Source: an uncultured Kiritimatiellota bacterium
Lineage (GTDB): Bacteria; Verrucomicrobiota; Kiritimatiellia; RFP12; DVOR01
Length of the DNA stretch: 41,531 nt
Assembly: GCA_944391065.1 (NCBI GenBank)
Contig: CALXSH010000013.1
Location: 1 to 41,531, forward strand
Reading direction: 5' to 3'
Shown here: positions 27,411 through 38,391 of the stretch, in pieces
Numbering within the stretch: position 1 is the first letter of the stretch
Layout of the letters: every line of letters begins with the position of its first letter
Notes under the pieces: generated by a model
What the model saw: the letters and a program-made list of their open reading frames with translations, nothing else
The model's database searches: none
Told to the model about the DNA's origin: nothing
Translations under genes and position numbers: made by a program

Positions 27411-27672
27411 AATGTCGGTTTAGGGCAATGTGCAGGTCACTTATCGGTCGCTGTGCGGTCCTGGTGGGGGCTATTGGGCGTGGCTTATGACGGCCAGAGA
27501 GGGGTCATGGCTTTCGTGTAAGCGGAGGCCTGCACGTTCAGGGGCATCCGTAGAGGTCCGTGGCAGTCAGACAAACCGAACCATCGCGGTGAGGCACTCA
27601 TGAAGGGGTAAATGTATATTTGAAAAAGAGAGGAGGGGCTGAAAGGCGGGCTGCGCCCCACCCCCTCTTTCA

Positions 27673-27750
27673 CTTTGGCCAATGTCCGCCCATCCTTTTT
27701 CTTTCCTCTCATTCGGCTGTAGAAGTGCGCAATTCCATTTTGAACGATTC
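27673..27750. repeat. dispersed intergenic repeat, copy B
   Basis: Partner of 2060-2132, with the same orientation and the same order of conserved blocks (CTTTGGCC through ACGATTC). It ends 27 bases before the -35 box of fba. On the reverse strand both copies can be read as short Lys/Arg-rich peptides (KDGRT shared), but no consistent start or frame is kept, so I treat it as a non-coding repeat. Confidence 0.75.
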
Positions 27751-27777
27751 ACGCACCGGCAACGCCTGGCGCGGCGT

Positions 27778-27806
27778 TTGCTCTATCGGGGCCGGAGTGC
27801 TATACT
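27778..27806 (+). promoter_or_regulatory. sigma70-type promoter for fba
   Basis: TTGCTC (27778-27783), a 17-base spacer and TATACT (27801-27806). The predicted start near 27813 leaves a 33-base leader with GAGGAG (27832-27837) at normal distance from the ATG at 27846. Confidence 0.8.
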
Positions 27807-27845
27807 TCAGGCATTCTTATCACCCCAATATGAGGAGTCACAACG

Positions 27846-28802
27846 ATGATTGTCACGACGAAGGAATTGTTCAAGCATGCGTACGGTAAGTATGCCGTCG
27901 GTGCTTACAACATCAACAACATGGAGCAGTGCATGGGCCTTTTCCGCGGCTGCATCGAAAGCAAGGCTCCGTTCATCATCCAGATTTCCAAGGGCGCCCG
28001 CGGTTATACCGACAAGCTCATGCTTGAGAATGTGATCCGCGCTGCCGACAAGATTTTCCCCGAGGCTGTTTTTGCGGTGCATCTGGATCACGGTGACGAG
28101 GAGTCCTGCATTGACTGCATCAATTCCGGCTTCTACAGCTCCGTCATGATTGATGCGTCGAGCAAGCCCTTTGACGAAAACGCCGCCATCACCAAGAAGA
28201 TTGTCGACATGGCCCACGCCAAAGGTCTCGTCGTCGAAGCCGAGCTCGGCAAGCTCGGCGGCGTCGAAGAGCACGTTGCCGTCGATGAGAAGGATGCCTG
28301 CCTGACCAATCCCGAAGACGTCAAGCGCTTCGTCGAGGCCACCGGCTGTGATTCTCTGGCCTGCGCGATCGGCACCTCGCACGGTGCCTTCAAGTTCACC
28401 GGTACCCAGGGCCTCCGCTTCGACGTCCTCGCCGACATCCAGAAGAAGGTCCCCGGCTTCCCGCTGGTCATGCATGGGTCCTCTTCCGTGCCCCAGGACG
28501 AAGTCGCCCGCATCAACGCCGCCGGCGGCAAGCTTGACGGCGCCAAGGGCGTCGATGACAATCAGTTCCGCCGCGCCGCCGAACTCGGTGTCACCAAGAT
28601 CAACATCGACACCGACGGCCGTTTGGTGTGGTGCCGCGTCCACCGCGAATACTTCCGCGATCACCCCGAAGGGTTCGATCTGCGCCCGATTGGCAAGATC
28701 TTCATGGAAGAATACGCCAAGTTCATCGCCGCCAAGAACGTGAAGCTCGGCTCCGCCGGTCAGCTCGACAGCGTCCGCGAGTTCTGCAAGGCCAGCAAGT
28801 AA
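27846..28802 (+). CDS. fba: class II fructose-bisphosphate aldolase
   Basis: A 318-residue metal-dependent aldolase that splits fructose 1,6-bisphosphate into two trioses in glycolysis, or the reverse in gluconeogenesis. Metal and substrate motifs are FAVHLDHGDE, VEAELGKLGG, AIGTSHGAFKF, LVMHGSSSVP and the INIDTDGR phosphate-binding strand. Length and motifs match the FbaA/type B style found in anaerobes. It has its own promoter and a strong ribosome site. A moderate terminator follows, then nifJ 61 bases downstream; read-through would join aldolase and pyruvate oxidation in one transcript. Confidence 0.95.
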   Translation: MIVTTKELFKHAYGKYAVGAYNINNMEQCMGLFRGCIESKAPFIIQISKGARGYTDKLMLENVIRAADKIFPEAVFAVHLDHGDEESCIDCINSGFYSSVMIDASSKPFDENAAITKKIVDMAHAKGLVVEAELGKLGGVEEHVAVDEKDACLTNPEDVKRFVEATGCDSLACAIGTSHGAFKFTGTQGLRFDVLADIQKKVPGFPLVMHGSSSVPQDEVARINAAGGKLDGAKGVDDNQFRRAAELGVTKINIDTDGRLVWCRVHREYFRDHPEGFDLRPIGKIFMEEYAKFIAAKNVKLGSAGQLDSVREFCKASK

Positions 28803-28811
28803 AAGGCTTCC

Positions 28812-28847
28812 GCGCGTCCGGGTTTCCGGACGCGCCCTTTAATTTTA
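28812..28847 (+). terminator. hairpin between fba and nifJ, weak terminator
   Basis: GCGCGTCCGG (28812-28821) pairs perfectly with CCGGACGCGC (28826-28835) around a 4-base loop, then CCTTTAATTTT follows. The strong stem with an interrupted T tract may give only partial termination or protect the fba 3' end, which suits a two-gene transcript with fba in excess. Confidence 0.6.
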
Positions 28848-28863
28848 CGAAGGAGAGAATACA

Positions 28864-32424
<3,561 letters not shown>

Positions 32425-32444
32425 TCGCCCTAACGGTCAATCCG

Positions 32445-32476
32445 AAAAAGGCTCCGGGAATCCGGAGCCTTTTTTT
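32445..32476. terminator. bidirectional terminator after nifJ
   Basis: GGCTCCGG (32450-32457), a GAAT loop and CCGGAGCC (32462-32469) with seven T after it (32470-32476) and five A before it (32445-32449). It ends nifJ and can also stop transcription arriving from the convergent minus-strand operon. Confidence 0.92.
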
Positions 32477-32508
32477 GATGTCTGTGCCGCGGAAAAATCA
32501 ACGGCAGC

Positions 32509-32536
32509 AAAAAGCGGACACCGGAAAGGTGTCCGC
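32509..32536 (-). terminator. terminator of the minus-strand Tad operon
   Basis: On the minus strand GCGGACACC/GGTGTCCGC (32514-32522 with 32528-32536, 5-base loop) is followed by five T (32509-32513). It lies 27 bases past the hydrolase stop. Confidence 0.88.
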
Positions 32537-32562
32537 CGCTGTTTGGCCTGTGCGCTCTGCCG

Positions 32563-33273
32563 TCAGTGTGACCGGAGCCACGCGGCGATATCGTCCAGTG
32601 CCTTGGTTCTGTGCTCTATGCCGTCTTCGCGGGAGAGGAAGATGTGGGTGGCTTCGGGGTAGACGATCTGCGTCGCTCCGAACCGGTAGACGAAGGCGTT
32701 CTGCTGGTCTGCCAGGATGTCGCGCCCCGCGGTGATAATCAGGGTCTCCGGGATACGCCCAAGCTGTTCGAGCGGAGAGGCGCCGTACCGCGCGGCCATG
32801 TCCGGACAGTAGGCGTCATAGAAGTAATCCATGAGTCTGGGGGAGAGCGGCCAGCCTTTGGTATAGGCCTTCCAGGAGCCGCTGTCGCGCGTCGGCAGCA
32901 GCGTCGTGACGGGATAGACGAAGACCGCCTTGTCAGCCATGGCGGCCGGCAGACAGCAGAGGGCCAAATGGGCGTCGGCGGAATCGCCGCCGAGAACCAG
33001 CGGACGTGGCGCCGTCCGGGTCGTCTTCTGCCAAAAGGCCGTGCACCAGCCGTTGGATTTCGGATAGGCGAATTCGCGTGCCAGCGGATAGTCGGGCAGG
33101 ACAACCGTCATGGCGGTCCGTTCGGCAAGATCGCGGCCCCAGAGCTCGGAATCCTCGCCGAGTCCAATCATCCAACCGCCGCCGTGAAACCAGACAAGCG
33201 TGCCCTGGGGATTCTCCGGCGTATAGGTGACGACGCGGAATCCTGAGAAGGCCGATTCGGAACGTTGGGTCAT
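32563..33273 (-). CDS. alpha/beta-hydrolase, hormone-sensitive-lipase-like esterase
   Basis: A 236-residue predicted carboxylesterase. HGGGW at residues 30-34 is the oxyanion-hole signature of the HSL family, GGDSAD (about residues 94-99) holds the nucleophile Ser, and the Asp and His of the triad are in ITAGRDILADQ and PEATHIFLS. HSL members usually have GDSAG; the final residue here is Asp. It is shorter than typical family members (about 300) because the N-terminal cap is reduced. No signal peptide. The substrate is unknown. It is the last gene of the operon, 14 bases after queE. Confidence 0.85.
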   Translation of the reverse strand: MTQRSESAFSGFRVVTYTPENPQGTLVWFHGGGWMIGLGEDSELWGRDLAERTAMTVVLPDYPLAREFAYPKSNGWCTAFWQKTTRTAPRPLVLGGDSADAHLALCCLPAAMADKAVFVYPVTTLLPTRDSGSWKAYTKGWPLSPRLMDYFYDAYCPDMAARYGASPLEQLGRIPETLIITAGRDILADQQNAFVYRFGATQIVYPEATHIFLSREDGIEHRTKALDDIAAWLRSH

Positions 33274-33287
33274 GGGTGCCTCGCGGA

Positions 33288-33893
33288 TTAGGGAATCCCG
33301 GCCAGTTTGTGGGTCTGGAAGGAGATCCGCCAGGGTGGGGAGGGATTGTCGGCATTGAGCCGGCCCAGCAGGACTATGGCGGGCTTCACGCGCATTCCGG
33401 CCGGCGTGTCGCAGGGGGAGAGATAATAGTCGTCGGCCGGCAGGATGCGGCGGACCTCACGGCAACGCGCCTCGGTCAGCGTCTCACTGACGACCAGACG
33501 GACCTCGTCCGCCCGCTTCAGACGGATCGGAGAGTCTTCCTTGGGGGAGGTCGCGATGTAATCCAGACAGTCGCGTACTTTTGCATCGGGCTCTAGGGTG
33601 CCGTTGGTCTCGAGACCGATCCAATAGCCATGCGCCTTCAGTAGCGTCACCAAAGGCTGCAGGTCCTGCAGCAGCGGTTCACCGCCGGTCAAGATGACCG
33701 ACTTCTCTTCGTAGCGTGACAGCTCGGCAAGGATTTTCTCCGCCGAGAGGGTCATCTTCGGCGAGAAGTCCGTATCGCACCAAGGACAGGCCAGATTGCA
33801 GCCCGAAAAGCGGACAAAGATGCAGGGACGCCCCGTGTTGCGGCCTTCGCCTTGGAGTGTCGGGAAGATTTCGTGCAGGGGATAGCGGCTCAT
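33288..33893 (-). CDS. queE: QueE-like radical SAM enzyme (7-carboxy-7-deazaguanine synthase)
   Basis: A 201-residue small radical SAM protein. It starts with the QueE hallmark HEIFPTLQGEGRNTGRPCIFVR and continues to the cluster motif CNLACPWC (Cys32, Cys36, Cys39). TGGEPLLQ binds SAM, and GLETNGT follows. QueE converts carboxy-tetrahydropterin to CDG, the precursor of queuosine and of 7-deazaguanine DNA modifications. The frame is open to 33998, but the ATG at 33893 overlaps the rfbD stop by 4 bp and fits the family start. Other queuosine genes (queC, queD, queF) are not in the window, so the pathway cannot be confirmed here. Confidence 0.87.
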   Translation of the reverse strand: MSRYPLHEIFPTLQGEGRNTGRPCIFVRFSGCNLACPWCDTDFSPKMTLSAEKILAELSRYEEKSVILTGGEPLLQDLQPLVTLLKAHGYWIGLETNGTLEPDAKVRDCLDYIATSPKEDSPIRLKRADEVRLVVSETLTEARCREVRRILPADDYYLSPCDTPAGMRVKPAIVLLGRLNADNPSPPWRISFQTHKLAGIP

Positions 33894-34750
33894 GCGGAGG
33901 GCCATTCGCTTTTGACGAAGCGCGCGAGCGCCTCCTGCCAGGTCGGCATGGCGGGCAGACCGGCCGTCGCCAGTTTGGCTTTGGAGAGGGCGGAGCAATG
34001 GGGCCGCGGGGCCGGGCGTGGATACTCCTCCGTCGTGCAGGGATCGACCGTCAGCTCCGTATAGCCCAGCAGACGGAAAATCTCCTTGGCGAATCCGTGC
34101 CAGCTGACAGTGCCTTCGCAGGTCATGTGGAAGGTCCCGCGCAGGTCGGGGCGCGCCAGAACGGCCGTCAGTTCGTCGGCGACGGCATCGCAGGAGGTCG
34201 GATTCCCGACTTGGTCGTCGACGACCTTGAGCGTCCGCTTGGGTTCGTCCGCGGCCAGCTTGGCCATGGTATGGACGAAGCTTGGTCCGCCGGCGCCGTA
34301 GAGCCAGGCGATGCGGGCGATGATATGGTTCGGGCAGAGCCGACGTACAGCCTCCTCGCCGGCGGCCTTGCTCGCGCCGTACACGGTGGCCGGCGCGATG
34401 GGGTCATCCTCCGAACGGTCCCCCGAATCGTTTCCGGCAAAGACATAGTCCGTGGAGATGGCAATGAGGCGGATGCCGCGGGCCGCGCAGGCCTCCGCAA
34501 GACCTGCGGTGGCCTCGGCATTGAGACGGAAGGCAGCCTCGCGTTCGGTCTCACAGCGGTCGACGTTGGTCATGGCCGCGCAGTGAACGACACAGTCCGG
34601 GGCGAATCGGTCGAGGGCTTCGCCGAGGCCCTTGGCGTCGGTGATGTCGGTTTCGGGCAGGTCGGCGATGAAGAGCGTGTGGTCCGCGGACCAGTGACGC
34701 GACAGCGTGCGGCCAAGCATGCCTCTGCCGCCGGTTATGAAAATCTTCAT
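33890..34750 (-). CDS. rfbD: dTDP-4-dehydrorhamnose reductase-like (RmlD family)
   Basis: A 286-residue short-chain reductase of the RmlD/RfbD family. It has the N-terminal NAD(P)-binding motif ITGGRGMLGRTL, the catalytic ISTDYVFAG strand, and the YGASKAAGE Tyr-x3-Lys pair. RWAWLYG-type strand appears as IARIAWLYG, and the C-terminal half ends in RPHCSALSKAKL, close to the usual RPxxSxLdxxKl. It should make dTDP-L-rhamnose for surface polysaccharide. The rmlA, rmlB and rmlC partners are not nearby, so a related sugar nucleotide is possible. It overlaps its neighbours by 4 bp on both sides. Confidence 0.88.
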   Translation of the reverse strand: MKIFITGGRGMLGRTLSRHWSADHTLFIADLPETDITDAKGLGEALDRFAPDCVVHCAAMTNVDRCETEREAAFRLNAEATAGLAEACAARGIRLIAISTDYVFAGNDSGDRSEDDPIAPATVYGASKAAGEEAVRRLCPNHIIARIAWLYGAGGPSFVHTMAKLAADEPKRTLKVVDDQVGNPTSCDAVADELTAVLARPDLRGTFHMTCEGTVSWHGFAKEIFRLLGYTELTVDPCTTEEYPRPAPRPHCSALSKAKLATAGLPAMPTWQEALARFVKSEWPSA

Positions 34751-36642
34751 GTGTTCGGATTCCTTGAAGTGTTCTTGTATGCGGCGTACCGTTCCGGGCC
34801 CATGTAGCGGCGCATATCGCGCTCCGGGACCCTGAGCAGATTGACGACAATCAGACCGTCGACAACTGTACCAAAGTCGGGGTCTACGTTAAAGGCGCAC
34901 ACCCGCCCGCCCAGACGGAGATACTGGCGGATCAGGACCGGCATCTCGCGCGCTCCGCCCTCGATTTCGGCGATGGCCTCGCCGATATCCGCCTCGGTCC
35001 GCCTGAAATCGGCATAGTCCGGATGGCGCCATTCCGCGAAGGGCGGGGTCTTCGGCGGCAGACGCGCGGAGACCCAGTGGGCCAGTGCCGCGTCGTAATG
35101 GCTGGTGCGGATGTAATCGATCAGCAGACTGCGCGAGGCCGGATAGAAGTCCTGTGAGATGGAGACCGGCCCGAAGAGCACCGTATAGCGCGGACGAAGC
35201 GCGACGAAGGTCAGCACGCCGCGCCAGAGCAGCAGTAACGGCGCGAAGGCCCGCTGATATTCCGGCCGGACAAAGGAGCGCCCTAATTCGACGGCCGGTC
35301 CCGGAAGGTACCCCAGAAAGCGCTCGTCGAAGCGGAAGAGGGTCCGCGTGTAGAGTGCCCTGAGGCCATAGGTCTCTACGAGTTCGTCCGAGAGACCGAG
35401 GCGGTAACTGCCGATGATTTCCTGTTTCCCGATATTCCAGAGAATGAGCTGAAAGTAGATGCCGTCGAATTCGTCCGCATCCAATGCGCGGCCCGTCCCT
35501 TCGCCGGCGGCGCGGAAAGTGAGTTCGCGGAGCCGTCCGATTTCGCGTAGCGTCTCCGGGATATCGGTGCCGCGGGCCACGTAGACCCGGTACCGCCCGT
35601 CATCCAGCAGACAGGTTGAGCGGCCCGTGTCGGAGAGTTCCTTCAGGATGACATCCGGCGGCACAGGGGCGATGAGCGTCTCCAGCGTCGGGTCGGTCAG
35701 ATCGAAGGTCAGCTGGCGCATGCTCTCGCTGAATTTCGAACTCCGCTCCCGCGACGCCAGCAGATAGGTGCGGTAGCGGACATACCGCATGGCGTCGCTG
35801 TCCTTCTCAAACCGCGTGAAGAGCGCGGCCGCCGCGATCGGCGTTCCGGTTCTGAGCGTCAGCGTCCGCTTTCGGGCGCGGAGCATCTCGCGGGGCAGCA
35901 TCAGCGTGCGCAGACGCGGATGGATCTTGCCCAGCAGGTGGAAGAGCAGGGAGGCCCGTCCCGGGACGAAGAGGGGCATGATGGCGAGTTCGCCCCGCGT
36001 GCAGTGACGGACCAGCGTCATCATGGAGGCGTGCCACTCCGGGTCACGGATGCGGAAGGCGCGCGGCGCGAAACTGGCCACCTCGCCGGCAGGAAAGACA
36101 ATGAGCGCGTGACCCTCGTTCAGCCAGGCCAGGGACTGCCGGAGGGCGTGGCTGTTGTGCTGCGTGGCCAGTGGCGCCCCGAAGAGGTCGACAAAGAACA
36201 TATCCTGCCGCAGCTCCGGAATGCGCGCCAGGAGCGCGTTGGCCAACACTTTCACGTCCGGCCGCCGACGCCGGACGAGCTCCAGCACGGCCAAGCCCTC
36301 GATGGCGCCGAAGGGATGATTGGCCGTAATGAGCAGCGCCCCTCTGGCGGGAATCCGTCTTAAGTCATCCGCGGTGTAGTAGGTCTTCGTGCGCATGTGC
36401 AGCAGAATCTGCTGCGGGAGGGCGCCCGGACGCGGATGACAGCGCAGCGCGACATAATGCCGCCGCAGCGCGCTCAGCCCCAGCAAGTGTTCGGCCATTC
36501 GGCAGAAGAGCCGGACGGCCGCGCGCAGAAGCGGATTCCGCAGACGGGTTCCGATGGAAATGCCGAAGATGGCCTCGGCCTCCCGTTTAATCGCCTCGCG
36601 CGGATCCTGCGCGTCGCCGTCAGAGGAAGTCCTTGATGACAT
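34747..36642 (-). CDS. OlsF-like bifunctional acyltransferase (PlsC-type plus GNAT/hemolysin-type)
   Basis: A 631-residue two-domain protein. Residues about 60-330 are an LPLAT/PlsC-type acyltransferase with NHPFGAIEG (His109) as the NHx4E/D block and FPAGEVA near residue 185 as block III. Residues about 340-600 are a GNAT/hemolysin-type N-acyltransferase with ILWNIGKQEIIGSYRLGL, PAVELGRSFVRPEYQ and LFGPVSISQDFYPASR. This order, O-acyltransferase first and N-acyltransferase second, is that of OlsF, which makes ornithine lipids by itself. The acceptor amino acid is not provable from sequence. The ATG at 36642 overlaps tadC by 23 bases. The frame stays open further upstream inside tadC, but that part is not family-like. 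Confidence 0.82.
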   Translation of the reverse strand: MSSRTSSDGDAQDPREAIKREAEAIFGISIGTRLRNPLLRAAVRLFCRMAEHLLGLSALRRHYVALRCHPRPGALPQQILLHMRTKTYYTADDLRRIPARGALLITANHPFGAIEGLAVLELVRRRRPDVKVLANALLARIPELRQDMFFVDLFGAPLATQHNSHALRQSLAWLNEGHALIVFPAGEVASFAPRAFRIRDPEWHASMMTLVRHCTRGELAIMPLFVPGRASLLFHLLGKIHPRLRTLMLPREMLRARKRTLTLRTGTPIAAAALFTRFEKDSDAMRYVRYRTYLLASRERSSKFSESMRQLTFDLTDPTLETLIAPVPPDVILKELSDTGRSTCLLDDGRYRVYVARGTDIPETLREIGRLRELTFRAAGEGTGRALDADEFDGIYFQLILWNIGKQEIIGSYRLGLSDELVETYGLRALYTRTLFRFDERFLGYLPGPAVELGRSFVRPEYQRAFAPLLLLWRGVLTFVALRPRYTVLFGPVSISQDFYPASRSLLIDYIRTSHYDAALAHWVSARLPPKTPPFAEWRHPDYADFRRTEADIGEAIAEIEGGAREMPVLIRQYLRLGGRVCAFNVDPDFGTVVDGLIVVNLLRVPERDMRRYMGPERYAAYKNTSRNPNT

Positions 36643-37513
36643 TGGTGACAATCGGCCCCAGCAGGACAATGATGGTCGCGGGGAAGATGAAGAGCAGCAG
36701 CGGGAAGAGAATTTTCGTCGGGGCTTCGTGCGCAAGCTTTTCCGCGCGCTCGAAGCGGTCCTTCCGCAGCTGATCCGACTGGATACGCAGAATGGCGCCG
36801 ATGCCGACGCCGAGTTCCTCGGCCTGAATGAGCGCGGCGCAGAGCACGCGGACCTGACGGATATGGAGGCGTTCTGAGAGGTTGTGCAGGGCCATCTTGC
36901 GCGTGGTGCCGATTTGCACCTCGCGGATGACACGCAGCAGCTCCTCGTTTAGCGGATCCATTGCGCGTCGTTCGCAGTTTCTGCGGATGGCCCCCATAAA
37001 GTCCATGCCGGCCTCGACGGAGAGCGTCAGCAGGTCAAGCACAAAGGGCAGGGCGCGGACAATCTGCTTCTCCCGTGCGGCCCGGACCCGACGGAGCCAC
37101 GAGAGCGGCCAGACCGTCGCCAGCAGCACCCCCATAATCCACGGCAGCGTGGCGGAGGAGCCGAAGAGCGGAAAGAGCAGCAACGCCAGTACCGGCGCCG
37201 CCGCGAGCGGGATAATCAACCTCAGTGCCAGAAACTCACGTGCGCTGAGCAGCCCTTCGTAACCGGCCGCAATCAGTTGCCACGACGCCGCCCGGAGCGA
37301 CGCCGCGAAGGCCGGCGCGCGGACGACGCGGTCGAAGTTGCACGTGAAGGGCAGCAGCAACCGAAAGAGAATCGGCAGCGAACGGGCCTGGCGGCGTCCG
37401 TCGGCCAACGTCACGTAGGTGATCTGATTCGCCAGCGTCAGCATATACCAAGCCAGGCCGGCCACGCAGAGCGCCCAGCCTGAAAGCGACAGCCAGTAGA
37501 GGAGGTTGTTCAT
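36620..37513 (-). CDS. tadC: Tad pilus inner-membrane protein TadC (T2SSF domain)
   Basis: A 297-residue polytopic protein. An N-terminal membrane helix is followed by helices near residues 105-145 and a cytoplasmic T2SSF domain (VLDLLTLSVEAGMDFMGAI, LCAALIQAEELGVGIGAIL), then a C-terminal helix (PATIIVLLGPIVTNVI). The EAG(M/L)(D/S) motif and the QAEELG motif are typical of GspF-like platform proteins. With TadB it forms the inner-membrane platform on which CpaF acts. It overlaps tadB by 4 bp. Confidence 0.9.
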   Translation of the reverse strand: MNNLLYWLSLSGWALCVAGLAWYMLTLANQITYVTLADGRRQARSLPILFRLLLPFTCNFDRVVRAPAFAASLRAASWQLIAAGYEGLLSAREFLALRLIIPLAAAPVLALLLFPLFGSSATLPWIMGVLLATVWPLSWLRRVRAAREKQIVRALPFVLDLLTLSVEAGMDFMGAIRRNCERRAMDPLNEELLRVIREVQIGTTRKMALHNLSERLHIRQVRVLCAALIQAEELGVGIGAILRIQSDQLRKDRFERAEKLAHEAPTKILFPLLLFIFPATIIVLLGPIVTNVIKDFL

Positions 37514-38391
37514 ACGTCAATGGCCACGATTTTACGGATCATCCAGCTGCCCAGCGCGACAAAGACAGTCACGCTCACAAGTGTTAGCACGCCCGTCACG
37601 GAACAGATGAAGGGCAGCATTAACCCGGGCTTGAAGACGGTCATGCCGATGGCTAACAGAAAGGGCATGGCTCCGATGACGATGCCCTGCAGGCGTCCCT
37701 GAGCCGTCAGTGTCTTGATGTGCTGATGAATTCTCAGACGTCCCCGGATGGTCTCGACGATGGCGTCGAAAATTTCCGTCAGGTTGCCGCCGGAGCGCCG
37801 CGCAATATCGATGGCGGTGCAGACCAGGGTCAGATCCTCGCAGGCCATACGTGCGTCGAGTTCCTGCAGTGCCTCGGAGAAGCCCATGCCCACGTGGAGC
37901 TGACGGAGGAAGAGGCTGATTTCCTGATTCATCGGCGGACCGAGTTCCCGGGCCACTGTTTCGAAGGCTTGGGTTACGGAGAAGCCGGCGCGAAGGGCGT
38001 TGGACATCATCGGCAGGGCCTCGAGCAGCTGCATCGTGAACCGTTCCCGGCGCCGTTCGCGGAGGCGGTGGACCAGGAACTTCGGTGACTGGAAGCCCAG
38101 CAGGCCCAGCGGAAGCGCGACGCACAGCCCCAGCGGAATCAGCCATGGCTTCTCCGGCGAGAGGCAGAAGGGCAGAAGCGTGAGGAAAAAGACCGTCAAC
38201 GCAATCGCCCAGCCAATCTCCAGCAACCGCTTTGCGGGCACGAAGAGAAACATCGCGTCAAGCGTCCGTCCCACTTCGCTCTCATAGGCGTCGGAGAGCG
38301 AGGCCGCGTTGCCGCTGAAGACGGTAAAGAGCGACCACGCCAGACCCGCGGCCGAGAGCGCGCAGAGCGCCAGAATGAGTGGCAGCGTCAT
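37510..38391 (-). CDS. tadB: Tad pilus inner-membrane protein TadB (T2SSF domain)
   Basis: A 293-residue paralogue of TadC. Membrane helices at the N-terminus and near residues 60-95 are followed by a T2SSF domain (QLLEALPMMSNALRAGFSVTQAFE, of which LRAGFSVTQAFE is diagnostic, and DLTLVCTAIDIARRSGGNLTEIFD ending in RSGGNLTE). Two C-terminal helices close it (AMPFLLAIGMTVF, VLTLVSVTVFVALGSW). It acts with TadC in pilus assembly. The start overlaps the cpaF stop by 4 bp. Confidence 0.9.
   Translation of the reverse strand: MTLPLILALCALSAAGLAWSLFTVFSGNAASLSDAYESEVGRTLDAMFLFVPAKRLLEIGWAIALTVFFLTLLPFCLSPEKPWLIPLGLCVALPLGLLGFQSPKFLVHRLRERRRERFTMQLLEALPMMSNALRAGFSVTQAFETVARELGPPMNQEISLFLRQLHVGMGFSEALQELDARMACEDLTLVCTAIDIARRSGGNLTEIFDAIVETIRGRLRIHQHIKTLTAQGRLQGIVIGAMPFLLAIGMTVFKPGLMLPFICSVTGVLTLVSVTVFVALGSWMIRKIVAIDV

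Larger units (their letters stand above)
27099..27845. other. 747-base gene-free stretch with palindrome array and dispersed repeat
   Basis: No supported gene lies between the SNF2 gene and fba. Contents in order are about 220 bases with nothing recognisable, the four-copy palindrome array (27326-27410), about 260 bases with weak Lys-rich frames that I reject, the dispersed repeat copy B (27673-27750), and the fba promoter (27778-27806). No strong terminator for the SNF2 gene was found. Confidence 0.7.

Noticed and set aside
27485..27752. Short Lys-rich minus-strand frames in the gene-free stretch before fba.
   Set aside because: Similar peptides can be read from the repeat copy at 2060-2132, but in different frames and without consistent starts, so the similarity is at DNA level.
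36643..36933. N-terminal extension of the OlsF-like protein in the open frame upstream of 36642.
   Set aside because: It is a Ser/Arg-rich out-of-frame reading of tadC and does not resemble acyltransferase sequence.
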